Notes under the pieces: generated by a model
The model's database searches: none
What the model was told of the DNA's origin: nothing
What the model saw: the letters and a program-made list of their open reading frames with translations, nothing else
NCBI RefSeq assembly: GCF_010725725.1
Contig: NZ_AP022599.1
Coordinates: 1,612,001-1,676,000, forward strand
Length of the DNA: 64,000 nucleotides
Direction of reading: 5' to 3'
Source: Mycolicibacterium pulveris
GTDB taxonomy: Bacteria; Actinomycetota; Actinomycetes; Mycobacteriales; Mycobacteriaceae
Made by a program: the position numbers and the translations under genes
Shown: positions 17,281-25,965 of the stretch, piece by piece
How the letters are laid out: every line of letters begins with the position of its first letter
Position numbering within the stretch: the first letter of the stretch is position 1

Positions 17281-18497
17281 GCGTTCGCCAGCTCGGGCGG
17301 CTCGGCGGGGGTGAAGCGGTACAGCTTCTCGGCGTTGCCGCGCAACAGTTTGTACTGAACGCTTTCCGGCAGATCTTTCATGGTGCTGCGCGCGACCTCG
17401 ATGCAGTCGGGCCAGGTGGAGTCGGAGTGCGGATAGTCGGTCTCGCACATGATGTTGTCTTCGCCGAGTTCGTCGATGCTCCTGATCGCGTGACGGTCCT
17501 CGATGATGCAGCCGAAGATGTGGTTGCGGAACGTCTCACGGATGTCGAGCGTGTCCAGATCCGCGGCGTTGCCGGCGTGGCCCATGAACTTCGTGCCGCG
17601 CTTGACCCAGTACCGCTGCTTGTCGAGTACCTGTTCGGCGCGTTCGAGGAAGTAGGGCATCCAGCCCATTTCGCCTTCGGACAACGCGATTTTCAGGTTG
17701 GGGTAGCGCTGGAACAGCCCGCTGAACAACCAGGACAGCATCGTTCCCGAGGTGCGGGAGGCGCCCCAGGTCAGGTTGGCCATGAACGGCGCGTCACTGC
17801 AGATCTTGGGCAGTTGCGACGACGAGCCGACGTGCATGCTGGCCACCATTCCGGTCTCGTTGGCCGCCGCCATCACCGGGTCCCAATACCCGCTGGGGTC
17901 GTGGATGGTCGGCAGCCCCAACGGCTCCGGGTTCTCCGAGAATGCGAACGTCGTCACGCCCCTGGCCGCCATGCGCTCGATCTCCTTGGCCGCCAGCGGT
18001 GGATCCCACATCGGGATCAGCATCAGCGGGATGTACCGGCCGGGGGCGGCCGCGCACCATTCCTCGACAAGCCAATCGTTGTAGTGTTGCAGGCATTCGA
18101 ACCCGAACTCGCGGTCGCTGGCCTCCATGAACAGCTGTCCGCAGAACCGGGTGATCGTCGGAAAGCACAGCGAGGCAAGCACACCCGCGCGGTCCATGTC
18201 CTCGATGCGCGCCTTGGCGTCGTAGCAGCCCGGGCGCATCTCGGCATAGGACAGCGGTTCGGGGCTGAACTCCTCCTTGGTCTTGCCGACCACCGCGCTC
18301 AACCCCGAGTTCGGATAACGCTTTCCGTCGTAGACCCACATGTCGACCCCGTTCTCGTCGGGTTCCATGTGCGGCGCCTTGTCGCGGTCCTTCGCGGCGA
18401 CGCGGTCCACCCAGAGGTTGGGTGGCTCGAGGATGTGGTCGTCGACCGAGATCAACCAGTTGAGGTCGTAGCTGGCAGCGTCGCCGTTAGCGCTCAT
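17277..18497 (-). CDS. Amidohydrolase-family (amidohydrolase_2) metal enzyme
   Basis: A 406-residue TIM-barrel protein of the amidohydrolase_2 group, which includes decarboxylases and C-C or ester hydrolases such as the ACMSD/LigW types. The N-terminal metal motif is reduced to SVDDHILEP (DxH). Later elements are GMVASMHVGSSSQ (His), LKIALSEGEMGWMPYF, and the C-terminal CETDYPHSDSTWPD with the catalytic Asp. Family members recur in actinobacterial lipid/terpenoid clusters next to P450s and thiolases. The reaction here (hydrolysis or decarboxylation) is unknown. It overlaps its neighbours by 4 nt on both sides. Confidence 0.88.
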   Translation of the reverse strand: MSANGDAASYDLNWLISVDDHILEPPNLWVDRVAAKDRDKAPHMEPDENGVDMWVYDGKRYPNSGLSAVVGKTKEEFSPEPLSYAEMRPGCYDAKARIEDMDRAGVLASLCFPTITRFCGQLFMEASDREFGFECLQHYNDWLVEEWCAAAPGRYIPLMLIPMWDPPLAAKEIERMAARGVTTFAFSENPEPLGLPTIHDPSGYWDPVMAAANETGMVASMHVGSSSQLPKICSDAPFMANLTWGASRTSGTMLSWLFSGLFQRYPNLKIALSEGEMGWMPYFLERAEQVLDKQRYWVKRGTKFMGHAGNAADLDTLDIRETFRNHIFGCIIEDRHAIRSIDELGEDNIMCETDYPHSDSTWPDCIEVARSTMKDLPESVQYKLLRGNAEKLYRFTPAEPPELANA

Positions 18498-19963
18498 CGT
18501 GAAAGCTCCCCTATCGACATGTGTTTGACTTCCTGGAACTCTCGGATCCCGTCGGGGCCCCGTTCGCGGCCGAGGCCGCTCTGCTTGTATCCGCCGCTGG
18601 GCGCGTAGGCCGAGAACACGGTGGTGTTCACGTTGACCGCCCCGGTGCGCAGGCGGCGCGCCACCTGCACCGCGGTCGCCACATCGGCGCCGTACACCTG
18701 CCCCGACAGCCCGTAGATGCTGTCGTTGGCGATCGAGACCGCGTGGTCGAGGTCGCGGTAGCCGAGGACGGCGATCACCGGGCCGAAGATCTCTTCCTGG
18801 GCAGCGGGATTGGCGTTGTCGGCGACATCGAGCACGGTGGGTTCGAGGTAGTATCCGCGGCTCAGTCCCTCCGGCCGTGCGCCGCCGCAGACCACCTTGG
18901 CGCCGTTCTCCTCGGCGGCCGCGATGATCCGCTCGCACTTGTCGCGCTGTGCGGCGCTGATGACCGGGCCCATCGCGGCGTCGGACCGGTCGGGCGGCCC
19001 CACCGTGATCGCGCGGTAGGCGCCGCTGACCGCCTCCACCGCCTGCGCCCGCAGGTCCTCGGGAACCAACATCCGCGTCGCCGCCACGCAGGCCTGCCCA
19101 GCCGTGCTCATCACCACCATGGCGGCTCCCGCTGCGACGCGGTGAATCGCGTCGGCCAGATAGATCTGCGCCGACTTGCCGCCCAGTTCCAGCGAGACCC
19201 GCTTCACCGTCGGCGCCGCCTGCGCCAGGATCTTGCGGCCGGCCAGAGTGGAGCCGGTGAACGACACCATGTCGACGGCCGGATGGCTGGTCAGCAATTC
19301 CGCAGCGGCAGTGCCGGATTCGACGACGACACTCAGCACACCCGAGGGCAGCCCGGCCGCATCGGCGGCCATGCCGAAGATCAGCGACGACATCGGCGTC
19401 AACGGGCTGGGACGCAAGATGACCGAATTGCCCGCCATGAGAGCGGGAATGAGCTTCTGAAAGCCCATGATCAACGCGGCGTTGTACGGCGTGATGGCGG
19501 CGACCACTCCGACCGGCTCATGTCGGCGGATGCTCAACGCAACCCGGCCACGCACCAGATCGTCGACCGGTACGGGGCTGGCTTCTTCGTGGGTCATCGA
19601 CTGGTACAGGTCGATGGTCTGCCGGGCCAGCCCGACACCGGCGCGTAGTTGCGTCATCTCCGCGAACCGGGTGGGTTGTCCGGCCTCGGCGACCAGGGTG
19701 GGTACCAGAACGTCAGCGGCGGCCTCGATGTGGTCGATGAACGCGTGCAGGATCCGGGCCCGGTCCGCGACCGCCAGGTCGGCCCACCGGCCCGCGTCGA
19801 AGCTGCGGCGGGCCTCACCGATGGCGTGCTCGACCTGATCGAGCGGCGTCGCGGTGATGTCGGCGACGTGGGTCTCGTCGGCGGGATTCTCGACGCGGAC
19901 CACCTCGTCGCCGGTCACCCACTGACCCGCGACGTACGTCCGTCGCTCCGCGAGAATCGCCAC
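18494..19963 (-). CDS. Aldehyde dehydrogenase, first gene of the P450 operon
   Basis: A 489-residue NAD(P)-dependent aldehyde dehydrogenase with catalytic Glu in SLELGGKSA and nucleophile Cys in TAGQACVAATR; the oxyanion Asn segment is in ITPYNAALIMG. It oxidises an aldehyde to the acid, fitting a route alcohol to aldehyde to acid to CoA ester with the FadD and SDR genes nearby. I chose GTG 19963 because GGAGAAGG lies just upstream; an in-frame TTG at 19984 is the alternative. It leads a ten-gene operon whose promoter lies at 20002-20016. Confidence 0.92.
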   Translation of the reverse strand: MAILAERRTYVAGQWVTGDEVVRVENPADETHVADITATPLDQVEHAIGEARRSFDAGRWADLAVADRARILHAFIDHIEAAADVLVPTLVAEAGQPTRFAEMTQLRAGVGLARQTIDLYQSMTHEEASPVPVDDLVRGRVALSIRRHEPVGVVAAITPYNAALIMGFQKLIPALMAGNSVILRPSPLTPMSSLIFGMAADAAGLPSGVLSVVVESGTAAAELLTSHPAVDMVSFTGSTLAGRKILAQAAPTVKRVSLELGGKSAQIYLADAIHRVAAGAAMVVMSTAGQACVAATRMLVPEDLRAQAVEAVSGAYRAITVGPPDRSDAAMGPVISAAQRDKCERIIAAAEENGAKVVCGGARPEGLSRGYYLEPTVLDVADNANPAAQEEIFGPVIAVLGYRDLDHAVSIANDSIYGLSGQVYGADVATAVQVARRLRTGAVNVNTTVFSAYAPSGGYKQSGLGRERGPDGIREFQEVKHMSIGELSR

Positions 19964-19997
19964 GTCGCCCCTTCTCCCTGTCAATCGACGATGTCAC

Positions 19998-20016
19998 AGT
20001 AGAACATGATTCTACT
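19998..20016. promoter_or_regulatory. 19-bp palindromic operator with embedded -10 (P450 operon)
   Basis: AGTAGAA-CATGA-TTCTACT is a perfect 7-bp-arm palindrome. On the minus strand TAGAAT (20014 to 20009) serves as a -10, placing +1 near 20002, about 38 nt before the dehydrogenase start. The minus-strand 11-mer AAAAGTAGAAT recurs in front of the acyl-CoA synthetase operon (32718-32728). It is a likely TetR site. Confidence 0.6.
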
Positions 20017-20026
20017 TTTGACCATC

Positions 20027-20055
20027 TTGAGGTTCTGATATTCGCTGTGTACTCT
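20027..20055 (+). promoter_or_regulatory. Sigma-A-type promoter of the mce operon
   Basis: TTGAGG (20027-20032) and TACTCT (20050-20055) are separated by exactly 17 nt, giving a predicted +1 near 20062 and a 5' leader of about 75 nt. The palindrome at 19998-20016 lies just upstream of the -35, so one regulator could control both directions. Confidence 0.55.
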
Positions 20056-20103
20056 TCTCGTCACTACAAGTGTGAGATTTCGGTCACATCTTAGGGGGAG
20101 CCC

Positions 20104-20151
20104 TTGGTCACCGCTAGCAAGTCGCTGAACGCTTTATGCGTCCCGGCTTGA
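20104..20151 (+). other. Short leader reading frame overlapping the mceA start
   Basis: A TTG 3-5 nt after a strong purine-rich ribosome site (AGGGGGAG, 20093-20100) opens a 15-codon frame that ends at TGA 20149-20151, running across the mceA ATG at 20136 in another frame. ATG 20136 has no ribosome site of its own. This could be a leader for translational coupling, or the trace of a one-base indel that separated mceA from its original start. The deduced peptide begins VTASKSLNA. Confidence 0.4.
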
Positions 20152-21326
20152 AGCCTCGGCTGCTCGCCGGGTTGGTCGCGGTGCTCGGCGTGGCCGGGGT
20201 CGTCGCGCTGGCGATCGCGATGTTCAACGGCGCCTTCACCGCCACGGTGCCGCTCACGGTGCTCACCGACCGGGCCGGTCTGCTGATGGATCCCGGTGCG
20301 CGGGTCAAGCTGAACGGGGCTCAGATCGGCACGGTCTCGGAGATCACCGAGCGGCCGGACGGCCGCGCCGCTTTGACGCTCGCGATCGATCCGGCCCGGA
20401 TGGGCCTGCTGCCCGACAACGTCGATGTCGAGATCGGCGCCAACACCGTGTTCGGCGCCAAATCGGTCGAGTTCGTTCCCCCGCGGAATCCGTCGCTGGT
20501 ACCGCTGCGCGCGGGACAGGTGCTCGATTCCGAGCGCGTGACCGTAGAGGTGAACACGATCTTCGAGGATCTCAACGCCGTTCTGCAGCACGTGGATCCG
20601 ACCAAGCTCAACGAAACTCTCGGCGCGATGTCGACAGCGCTGAGCGGCCGCGGTGAAACGTTCGGCCGCTCGCTCAGCGACTTCAACGCCTTTCTCGCCA
20701 AGATCGAGCCGAGCCTACCCGCGCTGAGCCGCGAACTGCAGGCGTTCCCCGATGTCGCCACCGCCTACGCCGATGCCGCACCCGATCTGATGTCGATTGT
20801 CAACAACGCCAGTCGGATCAGCCGCTCGCTGGTGGACCAGCACTCGGCTCTCGACCGGTTTCTGGTGTCCAGCATCGGGTTGGCCGATATCGGCGACGAC
20901 GTCATCGGCGGCAATCGAGAAGCGCTCACCGAACTGATGCGGCTGATGGTGCCCACCACCGACTTGACCAACGAGTACCACGAGGCCCTCACCTGTTCGC
21001 TGACGGGCGTCATCGCGTTCGCGCTCAAGCCGCCCGCGCCGGTGCCCGGCGTGAACGACCTCGGTGCCCTGACGTTGGGGCTGGAGCGCTACCGCTATCC
21101 GCAGGACCTGCCGAAGGTCGCCGCGACCGGTGGACCGCAATGCGAGGGGCAGCTGCCGCTGAAGTTCAACACGTATCCGCCCAAGGTCGTCGCCGACGTC
21201 GGCACCGACCCGACCCGGTACGGCAACCAGGGCCTGTTGCTGAACTCCGATGGCCTCAAGCAATGGTTGTTCGGCCCGATCGACGGTCCGCCGCGCAACA
21301 CCGCACAGTGGGGTCAGCCCGGATGA
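20136..21326 (+). CDS. MCE family protein MceA
   Basis: A 396-residue MCE-domain protein, the first of a six-gene mceA-F set. One N-terminal transmembrane helix (about residues 9-30) anchors it; the MCE/MlaD domain (about 35-115) contains GARVKLNGAQIGTVSEI and GAKSVEFVPP. Long helical region and a C-terminal tail follow. MCE hexamers form periplasmic channels for lipid import, normally with YrbE permeases and the MceG ATPase; no yrbE genes are present upstream here. An in-frame TAG at 20115 excludes a longer start, and ATG 20136 lacks a good ribosome site. The stop overlaps the next start (ATGA). Confidence 0.92.
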   Translation: MRPGLKPRLLAGLVAVLGVAGVVALAIAMFNGAFTATVPLTVLTDRAGLLMDPGARVKLNGAQIGTVSEITERPDGRAALTLAIDPARMGLLPDNVDVEIGANTVFGAKSVEFVPPRNPSLVPLRAGQVLDSERVTVEVNTIFEDLNAVLQHVDPTKLNETLGAMSTALSGRGETFGRSLSDFNAFLAKIEPSLPALSRELQAFPDVATAYADAAPDLMSIVNNASRISRSLVDQHSALDRFLVSSIGLADIGDDVIGGNREALTELMRLMVPTTDLTNEYHEALTCSLTGVIAFALKPPAPVPGVNDLGALTLGLERYRYPQDLPKVAATGGPQCEGQLPLKFNTYPPKVVADVGTDPTRYGNQGLLLNSDGLKQWLFGPIDGPPRNTAQWGQPG

Positions 21327-22351
21327 GCCTGACGCGGACCATCCTCAAGTTCGGCGCCTTCGCGGCGGTCATGACGGTTCTGACCGCGAGCCTGTTCCTG
21401 ATCTTCGGCGAGTTCCGAAGCGGTTCCACCCGAAGCTATTCGGCGGTCTTCGCCGATGTCTCGAGCCTGGAGCCGGGTGATTCGGTGCGGGTGGCCGGGG
21501 TCCGGGTCGGCACCGTCGGCACCGTGACGTTGCAGCCCGACAACACGGTGGTGGTCGGGTTCGACGCCGACGAGGGCGTGGTGCTCACCAGCGGCACCCG
21601 CGCTGCGGTGCGCTACCTGAACCTCGTCGGCGACCGCTACATGGAACTCGTCGACGGCCCGGGATCCACCCAGGTGTTGCCGAGCGGGACCGAGATACCG
21701 GCCGAGCGCACCCAGCCGGCGCTGGACCTCGATCTGCTGCTCGGCGGGCTCAAACCGGTGATCCGGGGACTGAATCCCGACGACGTCAACGCGCTCACCA
21801 ACGCGTTGGTGCAGATCTTCCAAGGCCAGGGCGGTGCCTTGCAGTCGTTGCTGAGCCGGACCTCGTCCTTCTCGAACACATTGGCCGACAACAACATCGC
21901 GCTGGAAAGCCTCGTCGACAACCTCGAAGCGGTGCTGGGAACCCTCGGCGCGGAAGGTGAGCGGTTCTCGGGCGCGCTGGATCGGTTCGAACGGCTGACC
22001 TCGGAGTTGGCGGCCGACCGCAACACGATCGGCGAGGCCGTCAGCGCGCTCAGCGCCGGTACGGCGTCGGTCACACAGCTGCTGTCCGAGGCCCGTCCCC
22101 CGCTGGCAGGCACCGTCGACGAACTTCACCGGCTGGCCCCGCTGCTGGAGAAGGACAAGGACCTCATCGAGGTGTCGCTGCAACGCGCCCCCGAGAACTA
22201 CCGCAAGCTGGCGAGGGTCGGCTCCTACGGCAGCTTCGTGAACTACTACCTGTGCGGTATCACCGTGCGTGTCACCGATCTTGAAGGCCGCACCGCTGTC
22301 TTCCCGTGGATCAAGCAACGAGACGGAAGGTGTGCCGAACCGGATGCTTAA
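21323..22351 (+). CDS. MCE family protein MceB
   Basis: A 342-residue MCE protein: N-terminal membrane helix (KFGAFAAVMTVLTASLFLIF), an MCE domain at about 40-115 (LEPGDSVRVAGVRVGTVGTV; VRYLNLVGDRYMEL), then a long alpha-helical needle region and a short Cys-containing C-terminus (NYYLCGITVRV). It would form part of the hetero-hexameric tunnel with the other five subunits. ATG 21323 overlaps the mceA stop by 4 nt. Confidence 0.92.
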   Translation: MSLTRTILKFGAFAAVMTVLTASLFLIFGEFRSGSTRSYSAVFADVSSLEPGDSVRVAGVRVGTVGTVTLQPDNTVVVGFDADEGVVLTSGTRAAVRYLNLVGDRYMELVDGPGSTQVLPSGTEIPAERTQPALDLDLLLGGLKPVIRGLNPDDVNALTNALVQIFQGQGGALQSLLSRTSSFSNTLADNNIALESLVDNLEAVLGTLGAEGERFSGALDRFERLTSELAADRNTIGEAVSALSAGTASVTQLLSEARPPLAGTVDELHRLAPLLEKDKDLIEVSLQRAPENYRKLARVGSYGSFVNYYLCGITVRVTDLEGRTAVFPWIKQRDGRCAEPDA

Positions 22352-23399
22352 GTACCGCGGCGCCAACCTGAAACGGGCGGGCTTCATCGGGGTCGTGCTC
22401 ATGGTGTTGGTCGTCGCCGTCGGGCTGCAACCCGAACGGCTGCTGTCGTGGGCCACCGCGATCAGGTATCACGCCGAGTTCGCCGAGGCCGGCGGGCTGA
22501 GCCCCGGCAACGAGGTCAAGGTCTCCGGCGTAAAGGTGGGCACCGTCACCGACGTCGCACTCGGCCGAAACGGCGCCGTCGTCACCTTCGTCGTCAAAGA
22601 CACTGTGCGCCTGGGGGATCAGACCACCGCGCACATCAGGACCGGAACGCTGCTGGGTGCGCGGATCCTCACGCTGGAACCCGACGGCCGCACCGCAATG
22701 AAGCCCGGCGACATGATCCCGCTGTCCCGGACCGGCTCGCCCTATTCGCTCAACGAGGCGGTCAACGACCTGACCACCAACGTCGCCGCGACGGACACCG
22801 CCACGCTGAACCACTCGCTCGACACGCTGTCGGCCACCCTCGACCAGATCGCCCCGACACTGGGACCCACCTTCGACGGGCTCACCCGGCTGTCGCGGTC
22901 ATTGAACAGCCGCAGCGAAACGCTGGGCAGGCTTTTGCAGAACGCCGCCGCGGTCACGGATGTGCTCGCCCAGCGCAGCCACCAGTTGAACACGTTGATA
23001 CTCAACGCCAACGACCTGCTCGCGGTGCTGGTCGAACGCAGGCAGGCGATCAGCGAACTGCTCGCCAACACCAGCGCGGTCGCTAGGCACTTGACGGGCC
23101 TGGTCAAAGACAACGAAGCCGAACTGGCCCCGACACTTGATCGGCTCAACGCGGTGACCGCGATGCTGGAGAAGAACCGCGACAGCCTCTCGGCGGCGCT
23201 GCCGGGGCTGAAGAAGTTCGAGATCACCACCAGCGAGGCGGTGTCCAGCGGCCCCTACTACAGCGCCTACGTGCCCAACCTCATACCTCCCGAGCTGCTG
23301 CAGCCGTTCTTCGACTACGCGTTCGGCTTCCGGGCCAACGATCCGCACATGCCGCGCGCACTGTTTCCGTGGCCGCGCAACGGAATTCCGGGAGGTTAG
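22344..23399 (+). CDS. MCE family protein MceC
   Basis: A 351-residue MCE protein with an N-terminal hydrophobic helix (GFIGVVLMVLVVAVGL), MCE domain signatures GNEVKVSGVKVGTVTDVAL and GTLLGARILTLEPDG, and a helical C-terminal half ending with YVPNLIPPELLQPFFDYAFG. The start ATG 22344 lies inside the mceB 3' end (8-bp overlap), pointing to coupled translation. It is a structural subunit of the lipid-transport channel. Confidence 0.92.
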   Translation: MLKYRGANLKRAGFIGVVLMVLVVAVGLQPERLLSWATAIRYHAEFAEAGGLSPGNEVKVSGVKVGTVTDVALGRNGAVVTFVVKDTVRLGDQTTAHIRTGTLLGARILTLEPDGRTAMKPGDMIPLSRTGSPYSLNEAVNDLTTNVAATDTATLNHSLDTLSATLDQIAPTLGPTFDGLTRLSRSLNSRSETLGRLLQNAAAVTDVLAQRSHQLNTLILNANDLLAVLVERRQAISELLANTSAVARHLTGLVKDNEAELAPTLDRLNAVTAMLEKNRDSLSAALPGLKKFEITTSEAVSSGPYYSAYVPNLIPPELLQPFFDYAFGFRANDPHMPRALFPWPRNGIPGG

Positions 23400-23401
23400 C
23401 G

Positions 23402-24727
23402 ATGACGCGGTCGAAGGTTGTCCTGCTCGCGGCGCTGATCGTCATGTTGGTCGCGGGCACCGCGCTGGTGGTGCACCAGACGTATTTCGCACCGAAGATC
23501 ATCACGGCCTACTTCTCCTCGGCCACCGGGTTGTATCCGGGCGACGACGTCCGCATCGTCGGGGTCAAGGTCGGCCGGATCCGGTCCATCACCCCGCAGC
23601 CCGACCGGGCCGAGGTCACCATCGAGGTGGATCACGACGTGCGGGTCCCCGCCGACGCCAAAGCCGTCATCGTCGCGCAGAACCTGGTCGCCGCGAGGTA
23701 CGTGCAACTGGCGCCGCTGTACCGCGAGGGGGAGCCGCAGCTGCCCGACGGCGCGGTCATCGACCAGTCGCGCACCGCGGTTCCGGTCGAATGGGACGAG
23801 GTCAAGGAGCAACTGTCCAGGCTGGCAACCGAACTCGGACCGGACAGCACCCTGTCGAGCAGTTCGGTGGGCCGGTTCATCGAGGCCACCGCCGACGCCA
23901 TGGACGGCAACGGCGCCAAGCTGCGGGAGACCTTCGCGGTGCTTTCGAAGCTCGCGCGCACCCTGTCCGACGGCAGCGGCGACATCGTGGCCACCATCGA
24001 GAACCTGCAGACCTTCGTCACCGCGCTACGCGACAGCAGCGACGACATCGTGCTGTTCGGGGACCGGCTGGCCACGTTCAGCACCGTGATGGCCGACAGC
24101 AGAAGCGATCTGGAGGCCGCGATCGCGGAGTTGGGCGTGGCGGTCGGCGAGATCAAGCGCTTCATCGCGGGCACCAGGGACAAGACCGCCGATCAGGTGC
24201 AACGCCTCGCCAACGTCACCCAGGTGCTGGTCGACCATCGGTCCGACGTGGAAAACATCCTGCACGTCGCCCCTACGGCGTTCGCGAACTCCTACCACAT
24301 CCTCAACCCGAACGTTCCCGGTGCGCTCGGCACGTTCGTGCTCACCAACTTCTCCAACCCGGTCGCGTTTCTGTGCGGCGCGATCGGCGGCATCGCCAAC
24401 GTCACCGCGCCCGAGACCGGCAAGCTGTGCGCCCAATACCTCGGGCCCGCGCTGCGGTTGCTCAACTTCAACATCCTGCCGCAGCCGCCGATCAACCCGT
24501 TCCTGATGCCGTCCTACACCCCGGACAAGGTGGCCTACGCCGATCCCGCGCTCGCGCCCGGCGGGGGCGGCGGCGCCGATCCGCCGGAGCCACCGCCGGC
24601 GGTGTCGGCCTACACCGGGGCGGGCGTCGTGGCGCCGCCCCCGGGTTTCCTGCCGCCGCAGGCCCCGCCCTCGCTGCAGGACGTGCTGTTGCCTGCCGAA
24701 GTTCCGGGAGGGTCACCGCCATCGTGA
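23402..24727 (+). CDS. MCE family protein MceD
   Basis: A 441-residue MCE protein. The N-terminal helix (VVLLAALIVMLVAGTALVV) is followed by the MCE domain with GDDVRIVGVKVGRIRSI and AQNLVAARYVQLAPLY, a long helical region and a Pro/Gly-rich C-terminus (from about residue 390). ATG 23402 begins 2 nt after the mceC stop. Its stop overlaps the mceE GTG. The disordered C-terminal tail is usual in the D and F subunits. Confidence 0.92.
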   Translation: MTRSKVVLLAALIVMLVAGTALVVHQTYFAPKIITAYFSSATGLYPGDDVRIVGVKVGRIRSITPQPDRAEVTIEVDHDVRVPADAKAVIVAQNLVAARYVQLAPLYREGEPQLPDGAVIDQSRTAVPVEWDEVKEQLSRLATELGPDSTLSSSSVGRFIEATADAMDGNGAKLRETFAVLSKLARTLSDGSGDIVATIENLQTFVTALRDSSDDIVLFGDRLATFSTVMADSRSDLEAAIAELGVAVGEIKRFIAGTRDKTADQVQRLANVTQVLVDHRSDVENILHVAPTAFANSYHILNPNVPGALGTFVLTNFSNPVAFLCGAIGGIANVTAPETGKLCAQYLGPALRLLNFNILPQPPINPFLMPSYTPDKVAYADPALAPGGGGGADPPEPPPAVSAYTGAGVVAPPPGFLPPQAPPSLQDVLLPAEVPGGSPPS

Positions 24728-25965
24728 ACATGCGTGCCTTACGTCGAAGCGCCGCGGCCGGGATCTGCGCCGCGGTGACGCTCACCTCGTGCGGGTTCGG
24801 CGGGGTGAACACGCTTCCGCTTCCCGGTGCGGTGGCCAGCGGACCCGGCAACGACGTCTATCACGTGCAGATCGCCAACGTCGGGACGCTGGAGTCGAAT
24901 TCGCCGGTGATGATCGACGACGTGGTGGTGGGCAGTGTCGGGGCCATCGACGTCGTCGACTGGCATGCCGAGGTCGAGGTGCGGGTGAAGCCCGACACCG
25001 TGGTCCCCGCCAACGCCGTCGCCGCCGTCGGGCAGACCAGCCTGCTGGGCTCGATGCACGTCGCGCTCGATCCGCCGATCGGCGAATCACCCACCGGCCG
25101 ACTGCAGCCGGGTTCGACGATCACGCTGGATCGGTCGTCGACGTACCCGTCCACGGAGCAGACGCTGTCGTCGTTGTCGGTGGTCGTGAACGCCGGCGGG
25201 CTCGGCCAGGTCGGTGATTTCGTTCACAGCACCGCCGCCGCGCTGTCCGGCCGAGAGGCTGACGTACGCGATCTCATCGACCGGCTCGACACGTTCGTGG
25301 GAACCGTTGACGAGCAACGGGATCGATTCGCCGCATCCGTCGAGGCGCTGGATCGACTCACCGCTGTCCTGGCGGCGCAGCGTTCCGACATCACCGACGC
25401 GCTGCACACCGTACCGCCGGCGCTTGACGTCCTATTGCAGGAACGTGCGCAGTTCGTCACCGCGATGCAGAAGCTGGGCGAGTTCAGCGACACCGCAACC
25501 GAACTGGTCAACTCCACCCAGGACGACCTCGTGCGCAACCTGACCAATCTCGAGCCGACGCTGAAGGCGCTCGCCGACGTCGGCCCGTACCTCGGCACGG
25601 TGGTGGCCTACCTGCCGACCTACCCGTTCTCGCAGAACTTCATCGACCGTGCCATCCGCGGCGACTACATCAACATCTTCGCGGCCATGGACCTGACCGT
25701 GCCGCGGCTCAAGCGCTCGTTGTTCCTGGGTACCCGATGGGGCGACCCGAACGCCGACTTCGTTCCCGCACCGGGCGATCCGGTACACCTCAATTACACC
25801 TACGAACCGCTCAATGTGGGTGTGACTCCGCCCGTGCCGGTGGACACACCCCTTCCGAATGCCGCCCCGGAGCCCGCTGCGCCATCGGCGCTTCCGGCCG
25901 CACCGCAGGCGCCGCCGCCGACATCCACGATCTTCGCCGGGCCGTACCCCGCCGGAGCGAGCTGA
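24724..25965 (+). CDS. MCE family lipoprotein MceE
   Basis: A 413-residue MCE lipoprotein (fifth position, as in all mce sets). The lipobox LTSC sits at about residues 20-23, so the mature protein is lipid-anchored on the outer face of the membrane. The MCE domain has DDVVVGSVGAIDVVDW and AVGQTSLLGSMHVAL; a helical needle segment follows, then a Pro/Ala-rich end. GTG 24724 overlaps the mceD stop (GTGA); an ATG two codons later is possible. Confidence 0.92.
   Translation: MNMRALRRSAAAGICAAVTLTSCGFGGVNTLPLPGAVASGPGNDVYHVQIANVGTLESNSPVMIDDVVVGSVGAIDVVDWHAEVEVRVKPDTVVPANAVAAVGQTSLLGSMHVALDPPIGESPTGRLQPGSTITLDRSSTYPSTEQTLSSLSVVVNAGGLGQVGDFVHSTAAALSGREADVRDLIDRLDTFVGTVDEQRDRFAASVEALDRLTAVLAAQRSDITDALHTVPPALDVLLQERAQFVTAMQKLGEFSDTATELVNSTQDDLVRNLTNLEPTLKALADVGPYLGTVVAYLPTYPFSQNFIDRAIRGDYINIFAAMDLTVPRLKRSLFLGTRWGDPNADFVPAPGDPVHLNYTYEPLNVGVTPPVPVDTPLPNAAPEPAAPSALPAAPQAPPPTSTIFAGPYPAGAS

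Noticed and set aside
19998..20016. KstR (cholesterol regulon) operator
   Set aside because: Only one half-site agrees with TNNAACNNGTTNNA; the spacing is one base too long, so another TetR is more likely.
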